64,000 bases of DNA, from positions 124,001-188,000 of the forward strand of contig JAGHZR010000018.1 in NCBI GenBank assembly GCA_017745295.1, written 5' to 3'. The notes beneath the pieces are model-generated. The model did no database searches, had not been told where the DNA came from, and saw only the letters and a list, made by a program, of their open reading frames with translations. Positions 52,997-64,000 of this stretch are shown here, in pieces (within the stretch, counting starts at the first letter, position 1; each line of letters opens with the position of its first letter). Position numbers and translations under genes: made by a program. Source of the stretch: Novosphingobium sp. Lineage in GTDB: Bacteria > Pseudomonadota > Alphaproteobacteria > Sphingomonadales > Sphingomonadaceae.

Positions 52997-53517
52997 TGCG
53001 TTTCCTGCGCCTCTTCGGCCCCGCCCTGATGCCCGCTCTGATGGGTGCCGCGCTGCTGTCCGGTTGCGGCCTCAAGCCGATGTATGCGGGCGGCGGCGGC
53101 GGTGCCGTGGCACAGGGCCTCAAGGGCGTGCAGGTCGCGGCGATCGAGGGGCGTGCGGGCTGGCTGGTCCGCAACGCCATCGTCGACCAGCTGGGTGCGG
53201 ACAAGGGCGGCACGGCGCCGCGCTACCGGCTCGACATTCGCCTTGATGACAAGCTCGAAGGCTTCGCGCTGCTCTCGGACGATACCATCGGCCGCGAGCG
53301 CCGGACCCTGCGCGCGCGCTATCAGCTGGTGGACCTGTCGAGCAACGAGACCGTGCTCGACGCCACCGCCGGTTCGGATGCAGGTATCGACGTCGTATCG
53401 TCCGACTATGCGACGATCGCGGGCGAACAGACCGCGCTCGAAAACATGTCGAAGGACGTGGCCACCCGCATCGTCACGGCCGTCGCGCTGCGCCTGCGCG
53501 GCGACACCAAGCAGTGA
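52996..53517 (+). CDS. lptE: LPS assembly lipoprotein LptE
   Basis: A 173-residue outer-membrane lipoprotein that plugs LptD for LPS export. Signal with lipobox LSGC and lipidated Cys24, followed by GLKPMYAGG, the usual start of mature LptE. RYRLDIRLDDKLEGFALLSD and RRTLRARYQLVDLSSNETVLD are the beta-strand regions. The GTG one codon earlier is an alternative start. The order leuS-lptE-holA is standard. Confidence 0.9.
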   Translation: MRFLRLFGPALMPALMGAALLSGCGLKPMYAGGGGGAVAQGLKGVQVAAIEGRAGWLVRNAIVDQLGADKGGTAPRYRLDIRLDDKLEGFALLSDDTIGRERRTLRARYQLVDLSSNETVLDATAGSDAGIDVVSSDYATIAGEQTALENMSKDVATRIVTAVALRLRGDTKQ

Positions 53518-53539
53518 ACCGGGCGCGAGTCACGGAGAC

Positions 53540-54598
53540 GTGAAAGCCACCCAGAAGGATTTCGGCGGCCTTGCAGCCCGCGCCGCACAGCAGGCGCGGG
53601 TTTTCTTCTTCTGCGGCCCGGACGAGGCCGGAGCCAGCGATGCGGCTGCGAAGATCGTCTCCTGCCTAACCGATCCCGGTGAGCGGGTCGAGATCGCCGG
53701 ATCGGACTTGCGCCGCGACCCGGTGAAGCTGGGCGACGAGGCCCGCTCCAACTCGCTGTTCGGCGGCACTTCGCGCCACATCTGGATTCGCGCCCAGGGC
53801 GACGAGGCCCACGACGCGGTCCAGATACTGCTCGAAAGCGATGTCGATGCCTGCCCGGTGCTGATCGTGGCAACCGGCGCCACCGACAAGTCGCGCACCG
53901 CCAAGCTGCTTGCCGCCCGGCCGGACGGGCTGGTGGCGATGTTCTACCCGCCCGACCTCGCCGCGGTAACCGGCGCCGTGCGGACGATGGCCAACGGCGC
54001 CGGACTCAAGATGGGCAGCGATCTCGCCCAGCGGATCGCGCGGGCCTCGGGCCTCGATACGCGGCTGGCGCGCTCGGAAGTGACCAAGCTGGCGCTCTAT
54101 CTCGATGCCAGCGCCGAAACTCCGCGCGCGGTGTCGAGCGCTGATCTCGATGCCGTGGGCGCGGCGACCGAGGACGACGACTTCGGCCCGCTGGTCGACG
54201 CGGTGCTGGGTGGCAAGCGCGAGGCGATAGGCCCCGAACTCAAGCGCCTGCGCGATCAGGGCATCAATGCCGTCGGCCTGCTGCTGGCCTTCGAGCGCCG
54301 AGCGGCGCAACTGGCGAGCCTCAATTCCCGGCTGGGAAGGGGCGGCGACCCCGCAGCGCTGATCGAATCGGAAGCGGCGGCCCGCCGAATTTTCTGGAAG
54401 GACAAACCAGCCCTCGGGGTGCAATTGCGTATCTGGCGTGGTAATCGTCTCGAACGCTTGGTGGCCCGTCTTATTGCGATGCACCAATCGCTGCTGGCCA
54501 ATAGCCAGGACGCTGACCTTCTGCTGGCCGAAGGGTTAGTCGAAATAGCCAGAATTTCTACGTTCGATGGCAAACAACGGATAAAAAGAACAGCTTAA
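53540..54598 (+). CDS. holA: DNA polymerase III subunit delta
   Basis: A 352-residue clamp-loader wrench subunit. VFFFCGPDEAGASDAAAKIV is the N-terminal AAA-like start, followed by SLFGGTSRHIWIRAQG and VATGATDKSRTAKLL; the last third is the helical collar domain. The GTG start is inferred because no other start codon lies between the lptE stop and the first conserved strand; its GGAG is only 2 bases away, which is short. Confidence 0.93.
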   Translation: MKATQKDFGGLAARAAQQARVFFFCGPDEAGASDAAAKIVSCLTDPGERVEIAGSDLRRDPVKLGDEARSNSLFGGTSRHIWIRAQGDEAHDAVQILLESDVDACPVLIVATGATDKSRTAKLLAARPDGLVAMFYPPDLAAVTGAVRTMANGAGLKMGSDLAQRIARASGLDTRLARSEVTKLALYLDASAETPRAVSSADLDAVGAATEDDDFGPLVDAVLGGKREAIGPELKRLRDQGINAVGLLLAFERRAAQLASLNSRLGRGGDPAALIESEAAARRIFWKDKPALGVQLRIWRGNRLERLVARLIAMHQSLLANSQDADLLLAEGLVEIARISTFDGKQRIKRTA

Positions 54599-54744
54599 CT
54601 GAATCGGCTTTCCTGCACGGATGGAATGATCATAAGTGCATTCGTCTACCGCAGTGCAGCACGGACATCGAATCCGTGGCTGTGGCGATAGACGGAAGAG
54701 GGGATCCGGGGGGCATGAGTTCGACAATCGGGAGTGTTGAACGC

Positions 54745-56145
54745 ATGAATGCGCCATTTGCAGTTACGACCCAAGCCGTTCAGCGCTCCGAGGCAGACGA
54801 ACTTCTCGTCGCACCTTCGCTCGAACGCCGACGGCTTCAATGTTATCTTGCCTTGCTCGTGGGGGACCTCGTGGCCCTTCTGGCGGGCTTCGCGCTTGCG
54901 GGCTGGCTTTACGACAGCGGCCAGGGAATGGAGATGGCACTCGTCTACGGACAAGTGCTGCTGCCGATCTTCCTGACGCTGGCGTTGTACAACGCCGCCT
55001 ATTCCACCGACGCCCTGCGCGACGGCTGGCGGGGCATTTTCCGTGCGGAAGTCTCGATGGTGGTGGCGGTCGTCGTCGTCGTCTTCGTACAGTTCCTCAT
55101 GAAGTCCTCGGCGGAGCTGTCTCGCGGTGCCTTCAGCGGCGGCGTGATCTGCGCCATGGCGCTGATCGCCTGGTCGCGGCTCCAGCTTCGCAGTTTCGTG
55201 AACTGGCGCTGCGGCGCCAATGTCATCAACGAACTTGTCATCGATGACGGCGGACCCCAGCTGCGCATGCCCGGCGCGATTCGCGTCTCGGCAGCGGCCA
55301 TGGGGCTGCGTCCCAATCTCAAGGACCCCGATTCGCTCGACCGCGTCGGCCTCGTCCTGCGCAATATCGACCGGGTGGTGGTGAGCTGCCCCGCCGATCG
55401 CCGCGCCGAATGGGCGATGGTGCTCAAGGGCGCCAATGTCGACGGCGAAGTGCTGGACGACGAAGTGGCGCGCCTCGGCGCCCAGGGCGCGCGCGTGACC
55501 GGCCAGCACGGGCTGCTGCTCGTTTCCGCCGGGCCGCTGGGGATCCGCGAACGCGCGATCAAGCGCATCTTCGACGTCGCCTTTTCCGGCGGCGCGATCC
55601 TCGCGCTCTCGCCGCTGCTGCTGGTCGTGGCCCTTGCGGTCAAGCTGCAGGACGGGGGGCCGGTGTTCTTCGTCCAGCGCCGCATGGGCCGGGGCAACAC
55701 CTTCTTCAACATGTACAAGTTCCGCAGCATGACGCAGGCCCTCTGCGACAGCAACGGCAACGTCTCGGCCTCGAAGGGAGACCAGCGCATCACCCGCGTC
55801 GGCCGCTTCATTCGCGGCACCAGCATCGACGAGCTGCCGCAGCTGTTCAACGTGCTGCTGGGCGACATGAGCCTGGTCGGCCCGCGTCCCCACGCCACCG
55901 GCTCGCTGGCGGGCGACAAGCTGTTCTGGGAAGTCGACCGTCGCTACTGGCAGCGCCACAGCCTTAAGCCGGGCCTGAGCGGCCTCGCCCAGGTGCGCGG
56001 CTATCGCGGCGCCACCGACCAGGAATCGGACCTCATCAACCGCCTCCAGTCCGATCTGGAGTACCTCGAAGGCTGGACCATCATGCGCGACCTGCACATC
56101 ATGTTCCTGACCGCACGGGTGCTGGTCCACGACAAGGCATTCTGA
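54745..56145 (+). CDS. Polyprenyl-phosphate sugar-1-phosphate transferase (priming)
   Basis: A 466-residue membrane enzyme that starts exopolysaccharide units on undecaprenyl phosphate. Four to five N-terminal hydrophobic helices (about residues 25-150) precede a soluble CoA-binding-like middle and the bacterial sugar transferase domain (about 275-466): RIFDVAFSGGAILALSPLLL, FVQRRMGRGNTFFNMYKFRSM, RFIRGTSIDELPQLFNVLLG, SLVGPRPHA. Start: ATG 54745 with GGAG 10 bases ahead; ATG 54715 is also in frame. The sphingan or capsule genes it would serve are not in this window. Confidence 0.9.
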   Translation: MNAPFAVTTQAVQRSEADELLVAPSLERRRLQCYLALLVGDLVALLAGFALAGWLYDSGQGMEMALVYGQVLLPIFLTLALYNAAYSTDALRDGWRGIFRAEVSMVVAVVVVVFVQFLMKSSAELSRGAFSGGVICAMALIAWSRLQLRSFVNWRCGANVINELVIDDGGPQLRMPGAIRVSAAAMGLRPNLKDPDSLDRVGLVLRNIDRVVVSCPADRRAEWAMVLKGANVDGEVLDDEVARLGAQGARVTGQHGLLLVSAGPLGIRERAIKRIFDVAFSGGAILALSPLLLVVALAVKLQDGGPVFFVQRRMGRGNTFFNMYKFRSMTQALCDSNGNVSASKGDQRITRVGRFIRGTSIDELPQLFNVLLGDMSLVGPRPHATGSLAGDKLFWEVDRRYWQRHSLKPGLSGLAQVRGYRGATDQESDLINRLQSDLEYLEGWTIMRDLHIMFLTARVLVHDKAF

Positions 56146-56181
56146 TCGAGGCGGAGCCTTTCCCGAAGGCCGCCCAGAACG

Positions 56182-56222
56182 AAAAAGGCCGGTTACGACA
56201 GGGTGTCGTAACCGGCCTTTTT
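56182..56222. terminator. Bidirectional terminator
   Basis: A perfect 19-base stem (56182-56200 with 56204-56222), loop GGG, A-run left and T-run right, between the convergent sugar transferase and lptA genes. Confidence 0.92.
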
Positions 56223-56248
56223 CGTTTCCTTCCGGAGCCTCTCCGGGA

Positions 56249-56770
56249 TCAGTTCTTCTTCTTGGGTACGTTGAACGTGCCCTTTACCCGCCCGCCGGAG
56301 GCCGAGGAGACGCCGCTCTTGAGGTCCATCACGAAACGGCCGCCGCGCAAGGTATCGCCGGTGCCGCGCTTGAGTGTGGCATTGCCGACCATCGTCACGA
56401 TGCGCTGGTTGAGGTCGTAGATCGCGGTGTCGCCGGTCGCCACCTGATCCTGGCGGGTGACGACGACATTGCCGCTGGCGGTAATCCGCTGCACCTGCGT
56501 CTGGTCGCCCTTGATAAAGTCGATCACGGTGCGGGCACCGCGCAGGCGCAGGTCGGCCTGGGTGATATCGACATTGCCGGTCAGCACGACGCGGTTCTGC
56601 TTGTCCTGAAGCTCGATGCGGTCGGCACCGAAATCGACGGGCGCGTCGGAATTGTGGCCGGAGATCGCCTGGGCGCCAAGCTGCTGCCCGGCGACGAACA
56701 GGGCGAGCCCGGCCACCGGCACCGCGAGAGCGATGCGGAACTTGCGGGATTCAAACAAGCGGCGGGTCAT
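56249..56770 (-). CDS. lptA: LPS transport periplasmic protein LptA
   Basis: A 173-residue periplasmic bridge protein for LPS. A signal/anchor helix (about residues 10-32) precedes the OstA-like beta-jellyroll: VDFGADRIELQDKQNRVVL, GNVDITQADLRLRGARTVI and VTRQDQVATGDTAIYDL. The ATG overlaps the lptC stop. lptB, which usually follows, is not here. Confidence 0.92.
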   Translation of the reverse strand: MTRRLFESRKFRIALAVPVAGLALFVAGQQLGAQAISGHNSDAPVDFGADRIELQDKQNRVVLTGNVDITQADLRLRGARTVIDFIKGDQTQVQRITASGNVVVTRQDQVATGDTAIYDLNQRIVTMVGNATLKRGTGDTLRGGRFVMDLKSGVSSASGGRVKGTFNVPKKKN

Positions 56771-57414
56771 TGCGGCATCCTCAGCTTGCCGGGCGTGATG
56801 CGCATCCGGGCATGGCCTTCGAGTGTAACGGTGCGGGTGTCGAGATCGGCGTGCATCGCATCGGCCTTGAACGTGCCCGAGGGCACGGTGCCCTGGACGC
56901 CGCCCGATGCGACCGCCGTCTTCTGCTTGATGTCGACGTCGACCTTGCTGGTGGTCATCGTATAGCCGTCGGACGACTTGAAGTTGACCGGGCCATCGAC
57001 CGCCATCGTGTCCTTGTCGAAATTGTAGGCGCCGCGCGGCGCCACGATATCGGCGGGGCCGTCGCGCAGGGCCATCTGGGCGACCAGCTTCTGCATTTCG
57101 ACGATGGGAATATCCGGCGAACGCTGGACGGCGGTGCCTGCCGTCACCACGAAGTCGCGGCCCTCGTTGTCTTGTCCGCGATAGGCGGCATCCGCCACGG
57201 CGATACGCTCGCCGGTGGTCGCCACCTTGTTGCGGTCCAGCAGGAAGCTGATCTCTCCGCGCGGGGAGAGCGGGACCAGGATCATGACGGCCGCGATCAG
57301 GCCGATGCCCGCAGGCAGGGCCTTGGCAAGGAAGGCCACCATGCGATCGTGCGAGCCGCCGGGCGCGGCGAAGTGCCGGCGGCGATTGCGGATCTGGTTG
57401 GCTTCGACCGACAT
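56767..57414 (-). CDS. lptC: LPS export protein LptC
   Basis: A 215-residue inner-membrane-anchored protein linking LptBFG to LptA. One transmembrane helix (about residues 25-47, GIGLIAAVMILVPLSP) is followed by the periplasmic jellyroll with GVQGTVPSGTFKADAMHADL near the end. It lies 17 bases after rnd and overlaps lptA by 4 bases. Confidence 0.9.
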   Translation of the reverse strand: MSVEANQIRNRRRHFAAPGGSHDRMVAFLAKALPAGIGLIAAVMILVPLSPRGEISFLLDRNKVATTGERIAVADAAYRGQDNEGRDFVVTAGTAVQRSPDIPIVEMQKLVAQMALRDGPADIVAPRGAYNFDKDTMAVDGPVNFKSSDGYTMTTSKVDVDIKQKTAVASGGVQGTVPSGTFKADAMHADLDTRTVTLEGHARMRITPGKLRMPQ

Positions 57415-57431
57415 GCGTGGCTAGGCTCCGA

Positions 57432-58055
57432 TCACGCGGCTTCGTGGCTGAAGATGTCGTGATCCGGCCAACCGGCAAGGTCGAGCCGGGCGCGGGCGGG
57501 CAGGAAGTCGAAGCAGGACTGGGCAATCTCGGTGCGATTCTCGCGGGCGAGGCGCACGACGAGAATCTGGTGCATCGCGTGGAGGTAGCGCACGTCCGAG
57601 GCGGCGTATTCCTTCTGCGGCTCGGTCAGTTCGGCCGCGCCCCAGTCGCTCGACTGCTGCTGCTTCGACACTTCCTTGCCGAGCAGTTCGCGCACGAGAT
57701 CCTTGAGGCCGTGGCGGTCGGTATACGTGCGGGTCAGCTTGCTGGCGATCTTGGTGCAGAACACCGGCGCGGCGGTGACGCCGAGGTAGTGCTCGATCGC
57801 GGCGAGATCGAACCGCGCGAAGTGATAGAGCTTCAGCCGGGCCGGATCGGCCAGCACCGCCTTCAGGTTCGGCGCGGCGAAGTCGCTGCCGGGCGCAAAG
57901 CGGACGAGATGCTCGTCGCCCTGTCCGTCGGAAATCTGGACTACGCAAAGGCGGTCGCGCGGGGTGATCAGGCCCATCGTCTCGGTGTCGACGGCAACGG
58001 GTCCCGGCGCAAGCACGCCTTCGGGGAGATCTTCTTCGTGGAGATAGACAGCCAT
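57432..58055 (-). CDS. rnd: Ribonuclease D-type 3'-5' exonuclease
   Basis: A 207-residue DEDDy exonuclease domain only, without the HRDC domain of full RNase D. Motif I Asp23/Glu25 in VDTETMGL, motif II in HFARFDLAAI, motif III Tyr-x3-Asp in KEYAASDVRYLHAMH. It acts in tRNA and structured RNA 3' trimming. ATG 58055 puts the first motif about 20 residues in. Co-transcribed with lptC-lptA; short RNase D forms here are usual in alphaproteobacteria. Confidence 0.92.
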   Translation of the reverse strand: MAVYLHEEDLPEGVLAPGPVAVDTETMGLITPRDRLCVVQISDGQGDEHLVRFAPGSDFAAPNLKAVLADPARLKLYHFARFDLAAIEHYLGVTAAPVFCTKIASKLTRTYTDRHGLKDLVRELLGKEVSKQQQSSDWGAAELTEPQKEYAASDVRYLHAMHQILVVRLARENRTEIAQSCFDFLPARARLDLAGWPDHDIFSHEAA

Positions 58056-58120
58056 AGTCCGAAAATGCTTAGGGACTGGGCCTGAGTTTCGCAAATGGTT
58101 TAGGCGGGAGTACGGCGCGA

Positions 58121-58810
58121 ATGGAGGTCTCGGGATCGCTTCAGGGCGTGCCGCCATCCTGGCAACCGGCACTGGGGGCCGTGCTCGATTCGCCGCAATT
58201 GCGCCAACTCGGCGGCTGGCTCAAGGCCGAGGAAGCCGCGGGCAAGCGGATCTATCCGCCGCGCGGCAGCCGTCTGCGCGCGCTGGAGTTGACACCGCTC
58301 GATTCTGTACGCGTCGTCATCCTCGGGCAGGACCCTTATCACGGGCCGGGGCAGGCGCATGGCCTGTCGTTCTCGGTGCCGGAAGGCGTCAAAGTGCCGC
58401 CATCGCTGGTCAACATCTACAAGGAACTGGCGACCGACTGCGGCGTGACCGCGCCGGGGCATGGCAATCTCGAACACTGGGCACGGCAGGGGGTGCTCCT
58501 GCTCAACAATGCGCTGACGGTCGAGGAAGCGCAGGCGGGTTCGCACCAGAACAAGGGGTGGGAAGCCATCACCGATGCGGCGGTCGCGGCGGTCGCGGCC
58601 AAGGCGGAGCCTTGCGTGTTCCTGCTCTGGGGCAGTCACGCTCAGAAAAAAGCGATGCGGGTGCCGGGCCTGGCTTCGAGCCACCATATGGTGCTGACCG
58701 CGCCTCACCCCAGCCCGCTGTCGGCCCATCGCGGCTTCCTGGGTTGCCGTCATTTCAGCAAGGCCAACGCGTTTTTGGCGGCGCATGGGCGCGGGACGAT
58801 CGACTGGTAA
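58121..58810 (+). CDS. ung: Uracil-DNA glycosylase
   Basis: A 229-residue family 1 enzyme that removes uracil from DNA. The water-activating Asp71 is in VVILGQDPYHGPGQAHGLSF, and the leucine-intercalation loop HPSPLSAHRGF carries the catalytic His. WGSHAQKKA lies between. Divergent from rnd with a 65-base gap. Confidence 0.97.
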   Translation: MEVSGSLQGVPPSWQPALGAVLDSPQLRQLGGWLKAEEAAGKRIYPPRGSRLRALELTPLDSVRVVILGQDPYHGPGQAHGLSFSVPEGVKVPPSLVNIYKELATDCGVTAPGHGNLEHWARQGVLLLNNALTVEEAQAGSHQNKGWEAITDAAVAAVAAKAEPCVFLLWGSHAQKKAMRVPGLASSHHMVLTAPHPSPLSAHRGFLGCRHFSKANAFLAAHGRGTIDW

Positions 58811-58813
58811 GGT

Positions 58814-58842
58814 CGTCGTCCCGGATCAGGTCCGGGACGACG
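58814..58842. repeat. Short dispersed inverted repeat, family D
   Basis: Perfect 12-base arms CGTCGTCCCGGA and TCCGGGACGACG with a 5-base loop, directly after the ung stop. It may also end ung transcription. Confidence 0.75.
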
Positions 58843-58882
58843 TCAGGCTGAAACGCCCATCGAGATTGTGCGGAAAGCGATC

Positions 58883-59001
58883 GCGCGGACGGGCTTCGAC
58901 AAGCTCAGCCACAGCGGGTGAGGGGTGTCGCCTTTCCACCCAGATCAAGAAGATACCCTTCCAGAACCGCTCAGGCTGAGCCTGTCGAAGCCCGTCCGCG
59001 C
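58883..59001. repeat. Dispersed inverted repeat, family C, copy 3 (longest)
   Basis: Arms 58883-58917 and 58967-59001 (35 bases, near-perfect) share the core CTTCGACAAGCTCAG. The outer part, GCGCGGACGGG with CCCGTCCGCGC, extends the family's usual stem. It lies between ung and gltD. Confidence 0.85.
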
Positions 59002-59012
59002 CCAATCGAAAA

Positions 59013-59040
59013 AAGGGGCGCACCTTGCGGTACGCCCCTT
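59013..59040 (-). terminator. Terminator after gltD
   Basis: AAGGGGCG (59013-59020) pairs with CGCCCCTT (59033-59040). Read on the minus strand it is followed by a T-run. Confidence 0.8.
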
Positions 59041-59062
59041 CCTCAAACGGTAATGCGAAAGA

Positions 59063-60496
<1,434 letters not shown>

Positions 60497-60513
60497 CTTA
60501 CTAATTCCCGATC

Positions 60514-64000
<3,487 letters not shown>

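Noticed and set aside
54601..54744. Region before the sugar transferase as a separate small gene
   Set aside because: Two or three in-frame starts are available for the transferase itself and no independent conserved frame is seen.

Overview
The window reads as chromosomal DNA of a sphingomonad alphaproteobacterium (Sphingomonadales, most like Novosphingobium). The basis is high GC with compact operons, alphaproteobacterial gene pairs (dsbB-coq7, a SciP/DUF1153 regulator, DUF3576-leuS-lptE-holA, rnd-lptC-lptA, a sucC next to etfBA), a large TonB-dependent receptor, and many small dispersed inverted repeats of the type common in that group. No prophage, insertion sequence, CRISPR array, plasmid gene or rRNA was found. 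One tRNA (Thr, GGT) is present.

Layout. 1-1.6 kb: the end of dsbB, coq7 (ubiquinone synthesis) and a secreted protein. 1.7-10.8 kb: an accessory catabolic region, with an SDR divergent from six same-strand genes: PfkB sugar kinase, RutA-like flavin monooxygenase, RutB-like cysteine hydrolase, MFS transporter, M20 amidohydrolase, and a 781-residue protein joining an AraC-type regulator to a full acetamidase/formamidase. The cluster ends at three stacked hairpins. 11-20.3 kb: DEAD-box helicase, CorC/CNNM transporter, OmpA lipoprotein, CysQ, SucC, EtfBA and a secreted TonB-C-like protein. 20.4-27 kb (minus strand): hlyD-RND-DUF445-GNAT, where the RND pump carries an extra two-helix hydrophobic insert. 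27-31 kb: SciP, MnmA, a small membrane protein, and a lipoprotein beta-lactamase homologue whose catalytic residues are replaced. 31-39.2 kb (minus strand): ileS-lspA-DUF3035 and gpmA-purE-purK-folA-ribF.

39.2-47.3 kb: tRNA-Thr; a phytate-acquisition pair (TonB-dependent receptor plus beta-propeller phytase) preceded by PHO-box-like repeats; a lytic transglycosylase; galU; murA; two small conserved genes. 47.6-64 kb: YnfA, PhaB, a secreted barrel-like protein, DUF3576-leuS-lptE-holA, a priming sugar transferase, rnd-lptC-lptA, ung, and the glutamate synthase genes gltD and gltB (the latter cut by the window edge).

The most promising candidate for an undescribed system is the 2.8-10.8 kb cluster. 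Its enzymes fit an oxidative ring-opening and amide-hydrolysis route releasing ammonia from a nitrogen heterocycle or amide. Its regulator and terminal amidase are one polypeptide, suggesting direct metabolite sensing. The substrate is not known from the sequence. All functional calls come from reading motifs and recalled families; no database search was run.
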